Below are positions 1-7,345 of a stretch of 11,401 nt of DNA, in pieces; the stretch's first letter is position 1, and each line of letters opens with the position of its first letter. This stretch comes from RGIG464 sp045599585. GTDB taxonomy: Bacteria; Myxococcota_A; Bradymonadia; UBA4248. The position numbers and the translations under genes were made by a program. The notes under the pieces are model-generated. The model was not told the DNA's origin and made no database searches. It saw only the letters and a program-made list of their open reading frames with translations. Location of the stretch: the NCBI GenBank assembly GCA_045599585.1, contig JAZRWH010000143.1, positions 1 through 11,401 on the forward strand, in the 5' to 3' direction.

Positions 1-1
1 C

Positions 2-121
2 TTTACTAAGGTCTCTGACAGCTATATCAAACGTGTCTGTAATGAAATTAATCAGAGACCTCGAAAAGTACTTGGTTGGAAGACACCGGAAATGGTTTAC
101 TCAAATATGCATTTGGATTGA
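2..121 (+). CDS. IS30-family transposase, C-terminal end (partial)
   Basis: The open frame enters from the left edge and stops at 119-121, giving the last 39 residues of a protein. It contains INQRPRKVLGWKTPEMVY, which matches the conserved tail of IS30-family DDE transposases (the 'N-x-RPRK-x-LG-[WF]-KTP' motif just after the catalytic Glu region). The family copies and pastes its element using terminal inverted repeats. The catalytic DDE residues lie outside the window, so activity cannot be judged. The right end of the insertion sequence must fall shortly after 121, probably within 122-158, but I could not define the inverted repeat with only one end visible. The neighbouring minus-strand gene stops at 159, so the element may have landed just beyond its 3' end. 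Confidence 0.85.
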   Translation, partial: FTKVSDSYIKRVCNEINQRPRKVLGWKTPEMVYSNMHLD

Positions 122-158
122 CAATTTTCCGACTTCCCCCATCTCAAAAAAAACGAGG

Positions 159-731
159 TTAGAGCGCATCCCAACGCGAGGCTTGACGGGTTTTGCGGGC
201 TTCGTTGTCGACGGCGATGCGTTCTTCTTCGAGCGCGCGCAGTGCCGCGAGTTGTGCCCAGTACTTTTCGATCATGCCGGGGAGGTATTTGCCGTCGATA
301 AAGCGAGCAGGGGTGGCGTAGGTGATCGAAAGTGTTGCCATGCCTTCGCCAGCGATGAATGCGGAGATCTTGGGCGCGATTTCTGAAAGCACGGCCCAAA
401 CGCCATTGTTCCCTTCAAGTGTCTTGCCTGTGCGTTCAAGAGACACTGTTGCGCTCCACCAGGTTTCCATGTCGGCAACGAGTTTCGATCGAATTTCCGC
501 TTTTAGGTTGTTTCCAAATTCAGCAATACGCGTTTTAAGTGCAGAAAGTTCGCTGTCTGATTTGGATTCTGCATAAGTTACGTCGTCGATGAAGGCTGCT
601 CTGACTTGTTTGAGTACAAAATTGGGCAGGTCGTTGCAGATGACATCGCAGATCGATTCGATCTGAGGCTTCAACTGTACTTTGGCGTCTTCGATTTCGC
701 GATTAAGCGTTTCAAGATCGTGTTCGGACAT
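159..731 (-). CDS. Conserved-looking hypothetical protein, 190 aa, helical
   Basis: I do not recognise the family. The start is chosen because GGGAG (740-744, minus) sits 8 bases upstream of the ATG. No signal peptide or membrane segment is visible, so it is probably cytosolic. Residues 1-90 are charged and look helical, with heptad-like spacing around 5-25 and 55-85. A compact central part follows, with WWSATVSLER (91-100) and VWAVLSEIAPKISAFIAGEG (111-130). The end is an Ala/Arg/Glu-rich helix (158-185). Codon use resembles the neighbouring plus-strand gene, so nothing suggests recent transfer. It is divergent from the secreted protein at 1047, with its own likely promoter in the gap. A minus-strand T-run lies beyond the stop (about 147-154) without a convincing hairpin, so I call no terminator. 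No function is assigned. Confidence 0.75.
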   Translation of the reverse strand: MSEHDLETLNREIEDAKVQLKPQIESICDVICNDLPNFVLKQVRAAFIDDVTYAESKSDSELSALKTRIAEFGNNLKAEIRSKLVADMETWWSATVSLERTGKTLEGNNGVWAVLSEIAPKISAFIAGEGMATLSITYATPARFIDGKYLPGMIEKYWAQLAALRALEEERIAVDNEARKTRQASRWDAL

Positions 732-824
732 TTTTCAAGCTCCCTATGTTCATTGAGTCAACACTCGCAGATCGTCGCGATTCGACGTTTTGAGCGAGTT
801 GGATCGCACCTGTGAAAGGTGTTT

Positions 825-854
825 ATCATAGTAGGGCGCATCGCATACACGCAA
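825..854 (-). promoter_or_regulatory. Sigma-70-type promoter candidate for the 190-aa gene
   Basis: On the minus strand TTGCGT (849-854) is followed after 18 bases by TATGAT (825-830). The -10 differs from TATAAT at one position and the -35 keeps TTG. Transcription would start near 818 and leave a leader of roughly 85 bases before the ATG at 731. This rests on motif and spacing only. Confidence 0.45.
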
Positions 855-897
855 AAACATAAGCAGGAATGGATCGGTTAACTTTTTTGTTTAACTT

Positions 898-915
898 TAT
901 GGCATGCTTGTTGCG
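898..915 (+). promoter_or_regulatory. Sigma-54-like promoter candidate for the secreted 330-aa protein
   Basis: TGGCATG-N4-TTGC at 900-914 has the exact GG/GC spacing of the sigma-54 consensus (TGGCACG-N4-TTGC), with C to T at one position. It would start transcription around 926 and give a leader of about 120 bases. I saw no better sigma-70 site between 880 and 1046. No enhancer-binding site was identified, and the short motif could arise by chance. Confidence 0.35.
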
Positions 916-1046
916 AAATAGGTTGTCAGTGTTCCAAAGTTGGCGCAAAAGGAACATGCAAAAAGGCCGCAATAAATTGTGGTTAGGGCGCTGCATCAAA
1001 ATGAGTTTTTGCCGTATCTTGGCTATTTCCCTTAAGGAGCATACAC

Positions 1047-2039
1047 ATGAGACATTTTCTTACAGCTGGTTTGATTGCACTTTCCTTTACGTTCGCCTCT
1101 AGCGTCATGGCTAAAGACCTTCCCACCATCGATCTCTTTTCGGGAGATTACATTGGTGTTGCTGGTATTGAAGTTGATCAGCTTTCTTCGCGCAAAGTTT
1201 ATAAAGACGTCGTCACGGATCCCAGCTTTGCAGCGAACTATCAGAAAGGCAAAGCTGAACTCGACAAATGGACGGGTGGTGCGATCAGCGAATCCGATAT
1301 TGATCTTGTCGTCATCGCTATTCCTTCTGATCTCGACAAATCCGAATTTGTTTCAGTCGTTGAGATCAAAAAAGACCTCAAGGCTATTCTTCCCTCCTTC
1401 GAAGCAGAGATTGCTGCAAAAGCCGATAAATTCGAACGTCGTGAAGTAGGCAAATCCGTTGTATATATTAATCGCAAATCGAACGCGTGGCTTTCAATTC
1501 TCGACAGCCATCGCATCGTCTTCGGTAGCGAACGAGAAGTCAAAGCCGTACTCGCTTCTAAAGAAGCAGGCAAAGCAGCCAAGCCGATTAAGAGCAATTC
1601 CGCGCTCTACAAACAGTATCAGAACGCAGATAAAAAGGCTGATATCTGGGCCGCTTACGTCTTCTCGGCTGATGATCTCAAAGCTCTTAAAGATGGTGTG
1701 ATCGAAGGTGAAAACGGCAAAGCCTTTAAAGCTGATCAGATGTCTTCATTCTCTGCCAGCATTAACTTTGTTTCGGGTCTCGTCATCAAAGCTGTTGCGA
1801 AGATGAAATCCGATGCTGCCGCTGCTGATGGTGCTGCTGCCCTCAACTCCACGCTTAGTGGAATCCTTTCCGATCCTTCGATCAACGATCTCGGTTTCGG
1901 TTTCCTCGCAAAAGCCTATTCGATCTCTGCATCCAAATCCGATCTTAAAGCCCAGATCGATCTTTCCAAAGATCAAATCGACTTCCTTTCGGCCTTTGCA
2001 CAGGGGATGGCTGCAGGCCTCTCTTCCGGTCTGAAATAA
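1047..2039 (+). CDS. Secreted/periplasmic protein of unknown function, 330 aa
   Basis: The protein starts with a clear Sec signal peptide: Arg-His at 2-3, a hydrophobic core at 4-19, and a likely cleavage after Val-Met-Ala (20-22). AAGGAG at 1034-1039 lies 7 bases before the ATG. The mature part is rich in Lys, Asp, Ala and Ser and contains no cysteine, in sharp contrast to the two large cysteine-rich proteins nearby. A stretch around 105-160 (ISILDSHRIVFGSE-type strand/turn pattern, then a helix EVKAVLASKEAG) resembles poorly characterised exported proteins of myxobacteria and planctomycetes, a resemblance from memory only. A second segment (200-330) has alternating Ala/Ser-rich helices and ends in a Gly/Ala-rich tail. 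It is a single-gene unit closed by the terminator at 2119-2152. No enzyme motif is visible. Confidence 0.8.
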   Translation: MRHFLTAGLIALSFTFASSVMAKDLPTIDLFSGDYIGVAGIEVDQLSSRKVYKDVVTDPSFAANYQKGKAELDKWTGGAISESDIDLVVIAIPSDLDKSEFVSVVEIKKDLKAILPSFEAEIAAKADKFERREVGKSVVYINRKSNAWLSILDSHRIVFGSEREVKAVLASKEAGKAAKPIKSNSALYKQYQNADKKADIWAAYVFSADDLKALKDGVIEGENGKAFKADQMSSFSASINFVSGLVIKAVAKMKSDAAAADGAAALNSTLSGILSDPSINDLGFGFLAKAYSISASKSDLKAQIDLSKDQIDFLSAFAQGMAAGLSSGLK

Positions 2040-2079
2040 TTTATTGATCGTAAAAGATCGCATTGATTGCGAACTTGTT

Positions 2080-2109
2080 CAGCGTCCGTTAGACTACAAA
2101 CGGGCGCTG
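2080..2109 (+). repeat. 11-bp inverted repeat in the gap before the fibro-slime gene
   Basis: Arms 2080-2090 and 2099-2109 pair over 11 positions (one G-T) around an 8-base loop. It lies between the stop at 2039 and the terminator hairpin at 2119 and has no T-run of its own. A weak sigma-70-like pair overlaps it: TTGCGA (2068-2073), 17 bases, TAGACT (2091-2096). The hairpin could be an operator, part of a 5' leader, or a first terminator arm. The sequence does not decide between these. Confidence 0.5.
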
Positions 2110-2118
2110 ATTTGTGTA

Positions 2119-2152
2119 ACCCCGCCCTAAAAAGCGGGGTGTTGCTGTTTTT
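2119..2152 (+). terminator. Rho-independent terminator (or attenuator)
   Basis: A 7-bp, mostly C/G stem (2119-2125 with 2134-2140) with an 8-base loop is followed by GTTGCTGTTTTT. It is well placed to end the 1047-2039 transcript. If transcription of the next gene starts near 2100, the same hairpin would lie in that gene's leader and act as an attenuator. Confidence 0.7.
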
Positions 2153-2198
2153 AGCACCGCAAAATGTAACGTTAAATGCATACGAAGAGGTTATCCTT

Positions 2199-5100
2199 AT
2201 GAGATCCCAAAAATTACTGCCAGTGATCCTTACATTTTTACTTACGACGGCAGCTGCATGCTCCGAGGACACGGTGCCAAGCGTACCCAGCGGCGATGAG
2301 GCTGTGTGTGGCGATTCTGTGGTAGGGGATGGGGAAAAGTGTGATGACGGCAACACTCAGTCGGGCGACGGTTGTTCCGCTGACTGTAAGACTGTTGAAG
2401 CGAATTACACGTGCCCCAAAGAAGGTGGTAAGTGCACGCCCAAAGACGATCCCGGTTCAGGAACTGATCCTAATCCTAATAAAGACCCTGTGTGCGGCAA
2501 TGGCATTCTTGAAAATGACGAAATTTGTGATGACGGCAACACGACGAGCGGCGATGGCTGTTCTGACAATTGCAAACAAATTGAGCCTGGCTTTATTTGC
2601 CCCGAAGTGGGTCAACAGTGTCAATCGCTTTGCGGTAACGGTCGTCTTGACAGCGGTGAAATGTGCGACGACGGCAATACCAAATCGGGTGACGGTTGCT
2701 CTGCTGACTGTAAATCGATCGAATCGGGTTATACCTGTCCACTCGAAGGCAACAAATGCGCTTCGGCCGACTGTGGAAATGACACAATCGAAGGCGATGA
2801 AGAGTGTGACTACGGCGCGCTCAACGTCGAATACGGTTCGAGTGAAGCCGACTGTGGCCTAAACTGTGAGATTGCGCACTACTGCGGCGACGGACTCCTT
2901 AGCCCTGTTGATCTTAAAAATGGCGAAGAGTGCGACGCGGGTGGTCACGATACATCGAACGAATACAACGGCTGTACACTCGATTGTAAAAAAGTGAATT
3001 ACTGCGGTGATGGCATCGTATCGCATGACGAAATCTGTGATGATGGCAATACGACGAACGGCGATGGCTGTTCCGATAAATGTCAGATCGAAAGCGGCTA
3101 CCGATGTTCGAAAGTGGACGGCAAAAGTATGTGCTACCAGATTCATTGCGGTAACGGAACGATCGAAGACGACGAGGAATGTGATGACGGTAACACCCAA
3201 TCGGGCGACGGTTGTTCGTCGCTTTGCTTCGTAGAAAAAGGCTATAGTTGCACCCCCGCGACAGCCTCGAAGCCCTCTGTTTGTACTACGACGTGTGGTA
3301 ACGGCATTGTCGAAGCTGAGTACGGCGAAAAATGTGACGACGGTAATCAGATTGCCGGCGATGGTTGTTCGCCGGCTTGTCAAGTTGAGGCTGGCTACCT
3401 TTGCGAAGATAATCATTGTATCGCTCGCGCATGTGGTGACGGCATTCGAGCCGGCGAAGAAGAATGTGACGATGGCAACACCGCTAATAACGACGGGTGC
3501 GCTAAAAACTGTAAGCGCGAAGAGGGCTATTATTGCCCAACGCCAGGTAAGCCGTGTTTGATGGACAAGTGCGGTGATGGCTTGATGACGGGCGATGAAA
3601 CTTGTGACGACGGCAATACGACAAACGGCGATGGTTGCTCGAACACTTGTCAGATTGAATTTGGTTGGGTCTGCGACGAAAATGGCAAAAATTGTACGCA
3701 GTCTGCTTCATGCGGCAACGGCAAACTTGAAGGCATAGAACGTTGCGACGAAGGAAACAACAAAACGGCAGGTTGTACCGACAAATGTCAGATTGTTCCG
3801 GGGTGGCGTTGTCCAACACCAGGTGCAGCCTGTATTCAGGGGTCTTGCGGCGACGGTGAGCTCGACGAAGGCGAGCAGTGTGACGACGGTAATCTGATTG
3901 CCGGTGATGGTTGTAGTCCTGTTTGTGAGATTGAAGCGATCTACGAATGCAACACGTTTGGTTGTAAACCGACCTGTGGCGATAATCTCGTCATCGAAGG
4001 TGAAGAAGAATGTGACGATGGCAATCTGATCAATGGCGACGGATGCTCAAGTACGTGTAAGATCGAAAGAGGCTATGCTTGTGAAGTCAAGACCAGCGGT
4101 ACGCCTGCGACACTGAATCTTCCGATCGTCTACCACGATTTTATTAAATTTAATGGTCACAGTGCATCCGACGGTACGGATGGTTACGTCTCTTCGGAGC
4201 TCTACAACAGTCTTCCTGCTTCGTGCAAACCTGGTGCTTCGACGTATCGTTACGCAAGCAACATCGGCGGCTACAACAGTGGCTATTTACTCCAAGTTGG
4301 CAGACCAAGCCCCGACTTTAACTCTTATTGCCCGGCTTCTCATTGTCTTGGCGTCGTCAAAGACATGCTGGGCAAAGACGGAACGCCCGATCTTGCCCCA
4401 ATGGAAAATATTTACTCTGACGGTACCGAAGGCACGAATTGCAAACTTCTTTATACCTGTCCCGAAGTCTTCAAATGGTGGTACCACGATGTTCCTGGCA
4501 TCAACAAACGTATCGAAAAGACGCTTTCGTTCAACAAAGTTGCTGGCAAAGAAAACGAGTACCTCTTCGATTCGAAGAACAGCTTCTGGCCGCTCGGTAA
4601 CAACGATGGCTATGGTTTTGCGGGCTCGGACGGCAGCGGTAACGGCGAATTTACATCCCACTTCCAAACTTACTTTAAGTATAGCGGCGGTGAAACGCTT
4701 ACCTTCGATGGTGACGACGATGTTTGGGTCTTCTTTAACGGTCGTCTTGGCGTCGATGTCGGCGGTATCCATCCGCAGTGGCAGAAGTCCATCACGCTCG
4801 ATACGGCAACAGCTGCATCCAAGTTCCACATGTATCCTGGCGGCATTTACGCGATAGACATGTTCCACGCCGAACGCTGCCGTGGCGGCTCTTCCTACAA
4901 ACTGACATTGTCGGGTTTTGTTTCGATGGGTAAGAGTACGTGTGACGCCGTTTGTGGTGACGGCATTATTCGTGGCGATGAAGAATGCGACATCGCCGGC
5001 CATATCGCAGACGATGTCGCTGAGCGTCAAGGCTGCTTCAATTGTCGACTCAAGCCCTTCTGTGGCAACGGCAAGATCGAAGCTGGCGAACAGTGTGACG

Positions 5101-5690
5101 GTGGCGAAGCGGGTGTCGAGTGGTGCGATAAAAAATCCTGCAAGCTTAAGCCCGATACGTGCGGCAACGGCAAGCTCGATGAACACGAACAGTGTGATTA
5201 TGCCATTAAGGATGCGACAAATCCCGATTATCGTGCCAACTGTCTCAACACTTGCCGTATTTCCGGCTGTGGCGATGGCATTGTCGATACAGCTGCCGGC
5301 GAAGAATGCGATGACGCCAATAGTTCAAACGATGATATGTGTACGACGCTTTGCAAACGTCCTTATTGCGGCGACGGTATCGTTACACCCTCTCTCGGAG
5401 AAGTTTGTGACGACGGCAAAAACGACGGTACTTACGGTGGTTGCGGGCTCAATTGTGCCTATGAAACCCCTCGCTGTGGTGATGGCATCATCGATACGCT
5501 TAACGGCGAAGAGTGCGATGACGGCGCTCAAAACAAAGATAACACCTACAATGTCTGCTCTACGAAGTGCAAACTCGGTGTTCGCTGCGGCGACGGCATT
5601 GTACAGCGCGAGTATGGCGAAGAATGCGACTATGCCGATCCTAAGGCGCCTGCACATTGTTCGTCTTCTTGCATCATCGAAATTCTGTAA
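2199..5690 (+). CDS. Cysteine-rich surface lipoprotein with fibro-slime domain, 1163 aa
   Basis: A start at 2199 is chosen over the longer open frame from 2067 because GAAGAGG (2184-2190) precedes it and it opens directly into a signal peptide with a lipobox-like AAAC ending at Cys21. Residues 37-628 hold 13 'Myxococcus cysteine-rich' (DUF4215-type) repeats of the form CGNG..E..E.CDDGN...GDGCS..C..E.GY.C. Residues 641-908 form a fibro-slime (TIGR02148, PA14-related) domain whose hallmark is DGDDDVWVFFNGRLGVDVGG beginning at 837, with IH and HAERCRGGSS downstream. Residues 919-1160 carry seven more divergent cysteine repeats. The family is thought to act outside the cell in adhesion or matrix. 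The PA14-like fold suggests carbohydrate or calcium binding through the Asp cluster at 837-841. This is an inferred role. No anchor other than the lipid is visible, and the lipobox lacks Leu at -3, so plain secretion is possible. Confidence 0.93.
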   Translation: MRSQKLLPVILTFLLTTAAACSEDTVPSVPSGDEAVCGDSVVGDGEKCDDGNTQSGDGCSADCKTVEANYTCPKEGGKCTPKDDPGSGTDPNPNKDPVCGNGILENDEICDDGNTTSGDGCSDNCKQIEPGFICPEVGQQCQSLCGNGRLDSGEMCDDGNTKSGDGCSADCKSIESGYTCPLEGNKCASADCGNDTIEGDEECDYGALNVEYGSSEADCGLNCEIAHYCGDGLLSPVDLKNGEECDAGGHDTSNEYNGCTLDCKKVNYCGDGIVSHDEICDDGNTTNGDGCSDKCQIESGYRCSKVDGKSMCYQIHCGNGTIEDDEECDDGNTQSGDGCSSLCFVEKGYSCTPATASKPSVCTTTCGNGIVEAEYGEKCDDGNQIAGDGCSPACQVEAGYLCEDNHCIARACGDGIRAGEEECDDGNTANNDGCAKNCKREEGYYCPTPGKPCLMDKCGDGLMTGDETCDDGNTTNGDGCSNTCQIEFGWVCDENGKNCTQSASCGNGKLEGIERCDEGNNKTAGCTDKCQIVPGWRCPTPGAACIQGSCGDGELDEGEQCDDGNLIAGDGCSPVCEIEAIYECNTFGCKPTCGDNLVIEGEEECDDGNLINGDGCSSTCKIERGYACEVKTSGTPATLNLPIVYHDFIKFNGHSASDGTDGYVSSELYNSLPASCKPGASTYRYASNIGGYNSGYLLQVGRPSPDFNSYCPASHCLGVVKDMLGKDGTPDLAPMENIYSDGTEGTNCKLLYTCPEVFKWWYHDVPGINKRIEKTLSFNKVAGKENEYLFDSKNSFWPLGNNDGYGFAGSDGSGNGEFTSHFQTYFKYSGGETLTFDGDDDVWVFFNGRLGVDVGGIHPQWQKSITLDTATAASKFHMYPGGIYAIDMFHAERCRGGSSYKLTLSGFVSMGKSTCDAVCGDGIIRGDEECDIAGHIADDVAERQGCFNCRLKPFCGNGKIEAGEQCDGGEAGVEWCDKKSCKLKPDTCGNGKLDEHEQCDYAIKDATNPDYRANCLNTCRISGCGDGIVDTAAGEECDDANSSNDDMCTTLCKRPYCGDGIVTPSLGEVCDDGKNDGTYGGCGLNCAYETPRCGDGIIDTLNGEECDDGAQNKDNTYNVCSTKCKLGVRCGDGIVQREYGEECDYADPKAPAHCSSSCIIEIL
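2307..4082 (+). repeat. Array of 13 DUF4215-type cysteine repeats (N-terminal arm)
   Basis: Thirteen units, mostly 40-48 codons, share CDDGN and GDGCS cores. Units 4 and 5 are degenerate: CDYG and CDAGG replace CDDGN and the GDGCS loop is expanded. Unit 11 has CDEGN and a shortened loop. Each unit keeps about six cysteines, consistent with disulfide-stabilised modules in an extracellular stalk. The DNA copies have diverged, so this is not a recent tandem expansion. Confidence 0.9.
4953..5690 (+). repeat. Array of 7 divergent cysteine repeats (C-terminal arm)
   Basis: Seven CGDG/CGNG-starting units follow the fibro-slime domain. They are shorter than those of the N-terminal arm, usually lack the E.GY.C tail, and carry insertions (such as IKDATNPDY) or a reduced GDGCS core. 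This gives the protein an arm-domain-arm layout with two different repeat subfamilies. Confidence 0.85.
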
Positions 5691-5715
5691 TTATCGCTTA
5701 TTTATATAAGTTAGG

Positions 5716-5862
5716 GCCGAGCTATCGCACGCGATACGCTCGGCTTGGCGGCGCTTCTCCCTCGCTATCCGTGCCGCCACCGTGGCGACGTAACATGCTA
5801 CGTCGCTACACGGATGGCTTGACACGAATGCTCGCTCAATACGCGCCGCCTTTTTTGTTTTT
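5716..5862 (+). terminator. Compound hairpin element ending the fibro-slime gene
   Basis: Two structures stand in tandem. The first (5716-5744) has a 7-bp GC stem (GCCGAGC/GCTCGGC), an inner TATCG/CGATA stem and one unpaired C at 5737. The second (5747-5850) has an 8-bp outer stem GGCGGCGC/GCGCCGCC. Inside it are a 7-bp stem 5767-5773/5809-5815 and two innermost, mutually exclusive hairpins: 5775-5779/5783-5787 and 5785-5792/5799-5806. TTTTTTGTTTTT follows at once (5851-5862). The stop codon of the gene is 26 bases upstream, so termination of the plus-strand transcript is the natural role. The elaborate fold is far larger than a terminator needs, and related hairpins recur at 7541-7618 and 10904-10968. 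Confidence 0.75.
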
Positions 5863-6027
5863 GACAAAGTCGCAACTTCTTTATCGCGTTGATCAAATAA
5901 AACGCTGCTTAAGATCGATAGATTATGTATTGTACAATCATACTATGACAAACAGCTTTTGAGCCGTTGTTGTCCCTCAATAGATGACGTTTGACGAAAC
6001 TTTTGTGGGACAGCAGTGCTTTTGTGT
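5863..6027. other. Convergent intergenic stretch with no gene seen
   Basis: This is AT-rich sequence between the compound hairpin and the end of the minus-strand 257-aa gene. I found no RNA gene, no open frame with a ribosome binding site, and no clear minus-strand terminator. The 101-codon open frame starting at 5657 crosses the hairpin element and is not considered a gene. Confidence 0.5.
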
Positions 6028-6801
6028 TTATTGATAGAAATACAAAAATCCAATGTCTCTATATCCCGATTTTTTGCGTTTGAGGTATCCCTCATAAAAG
6101 CTTGGATCGTAATATTTTTCATACAATTCATCTTCCCATTGATAGTAAGCTTCATCAACGGGTTTATACTTTTCAAGCTTGAGTTTAAGCTGTTCGATAA
6201 AAGCTTCGTCGAGCCATTCCAACTTGGCAATTTCATTTATGACTAGTTGGTAAAAAAATTCCCATGCTCCAGATAATGGATCGTTGAAATACTCATCATA
6301 TTGTTCGCGAAACCACTCGTCTTCCATTTCTTTTATATAAGTTCGAGAATTACGTTCCCATTCTTGACACTCTTTTGAAGCTTTGACTTTTGTAATTAGA
6401 TCCCTGAATGTTTCAATCAGACGTTTATCCTCTGCTACGAAGATCAAATTTTGTGGGGTAATGAGAACGCCTTTCGAGGATAGTGATAAGCCATAAAACC
6501 CCTTATATAAAAAGTCAAAATAAACATCGGTAGCATGAGGAATACACTCTGGCTCTAATGCTAGTTTGCAGGCAGCTAAAACATTCTCTCTGATATTACT
6601 TTCATTAGAATGATTAATAGCTGATTCTATCAGTCTATCAGAATAAAAGACAAGTATATTGTCTGTATATACTCTTGGAAATTTGTCTGTATAGCGACAG
6701 GCTATGCTATACACCAAGTAGTAGCAGGCATTTGCCATCTTTTGGGCATACGCTATCTGAGCTTTGTCTTTCTTTTTTTTAATTCTTCCTTTTTTAGACA
6801 T
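6028..6801 (-). CDS. Hypothetical protein, 257 aa, second gene of an AT-rich cassette
   Basis: No family is recognised. ATG at 6801 is preferred over an in-frame TTG five codons upstream because GGGGAG (6809-6814, minus) lies 7 bases before it and overlaps the TTG. The N-terminus is a Lys-rich stretch (3-13) that could bind nucleic acid. A helical part with scattered cysteines follows (C26, C35, C78, C86), then a mixed core (90-140). The C-terminal half is strongly acidic and aromatic: EMEDEWFREQYDEYF (158-172) and PVDEAYYQWEDELYEKYYD (214-232). It closes with a basic patch KRKK (241-244). There is no signal peptide and no membrane segment. It starts 25 bases after the stop of the gene at 6827, so the two are very probably co-transcribed. 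Base composition is visibly richer in A/T than the flanking genes, which suggests an accessory or horizontally acquired unit. Function unknown. Confidence 0.75.
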   Translation of the reverse strand: MSKKGRIKKKKDKAQIAYAQKMANACYYLVYSIACRYTDKFPRVYTDNILVFYSDRLIESAINHSNESNIRENVLAACKLALEPECIPHATDVYFDFLYKGFYGLSLSSKGVLITPQNLIFVAEDKRLIETFRDLITKVKASKECQEWERNSRTYIKEMEDEWFREQYDEYFNDPLSGAWEFFYQLVINEIAKLEWLDEAFIEQLKLKLEKYKPVDEAYYQWEDELYEKYYDPSFYEGYLKRKKSGYRDIGFLYFYQ

Positions 6802-6826
6802 CGTTGATCTCCCCAAGAGCGTTGTG

Positions 6827-7345
6827 TTAAGAAACTGAACAATATGCTTTAAGTTTCATACGCAATTGTCGCAGTCGTAGATGATAGGCTATGAGAGCAT
6901 CCAGATATCTCACTATTATACGACGTTTGTGTAACAGAACACGTAAACTTTCTGCTGTATCTCTTCTTTTTCGAGGGATTTTTTGGACACTGGCCTTAAA
7001 TTGATTAAATGAATAATCCTTATCAAGCCATAGACGTAGAAGGATATCTGTATTGAGTTTTAGAAATAATTCTAAATCGTCTAAATCTTTCGGGCGAACC
7101 TTTCCAGGGTTTTTTTGAATCCATTGGTGATGGTCATAATAATAAAAAGCATCAGTTTTATTATCTATACTTTTGCCAGGAACGGCAGCACATTTGACGC
7201 GTGGAGCATGAGAGGCCTGGCGATCAGATACATATAGATTTACTCGCATTCCTGTTGTGATAGGCTTAAGACTTTCATCGTTGAAGTGTCTTTGGCGATT
7301 TCGAAATTTAAGATTTGGATTTGCTTCATTTACTTTAGAATGCAT
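6827..7345 (-). CDS. Hypothetical basic protein, 172 aa, first gene of an AT-rich cassette
   Basis: A strong AGGAGG (7356-7361, minus) lies 10 bases before the ATG. The protein is Arg/Lys-rich, particularly at 13-20 and in the C-terminal helix RKRRDTAESLRVLLHKRR (125-142) continuing to LRLRQLRMKLKAY (156-168). The middle (33-123) has a strand-like opening MRVNLYVSDRQ, then SHAPRVKC (45-52), YYYDHHQW (68-75) and DLELFLKLNTDILLRLW (90-106). The 'APR[IV]KV...I..N...L...W' pattern reminds me of small uncharacterised proteins in gut and environmental bacteria, but this is memory, not a search. The basic tail and the acidic C-terminus of the downstream product could make them partners, which is inference. 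No toxin, antitoxin or nuclease signature is clear, so no function is assigned. Confidence 0.75.
   Translation of the reverse strand: MHSKVNEANPNLKFRNRQRHFNDESLKPITTGMRVNLYVSDRQASHAPRVKCAAVPGKSIDNKTDAFYYYDHHQWIQKNPGKVRPKDLDDLELFLKLNTDILLRLWLDKDYSFNQFKASVQKIPRKRRDTAESLRVLLHKRRIIVRYLDALIAYHLRLRQLRMKLKAYCSVS

Noticed and set aside
869..1102. 77-codon plus-strand open frame in the divergent promoter region
   Set aside because: It has no ribosome binding site and overlaps the secreted protein's start, which has a good one.
2067..2198. Upstream extension of the fibro-slime protein by 44 codons
   Set aside because: It crosses the inverted repeat and terminator, lacks a ribosome binding site, and would bury the lipoprotein signal peptide.
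2859..3416. 185-codon open frame on the minus strand inside the cysteine-repeat gene
   Set aside because: It is antisense to DUF4215 repeats. The repeated GAC/GGC/TGT codons suppress stops on the other strand. It has no ribosome binding site, and its product is low-complexity Ala/Val/Thr.
4287..5186. 299-codon minus-strand open frame under the fibro-slime domain
   Set aside because: It is a shadow of a recognised domain, no ribosome binding site is evident, and the product matches nothing I know.
5657..5962. 101-codon plus-strand open frame
   Set aside because: It begins inside the end of the previous gene, runs through the compound hairpin, and has no initiation signal.
6802..6816. TTG start five codons upstream for the 257-aa protein
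   Set aside because: The TTG overlaps the GGGGAG that is properly spaced for the ATG at 6801.
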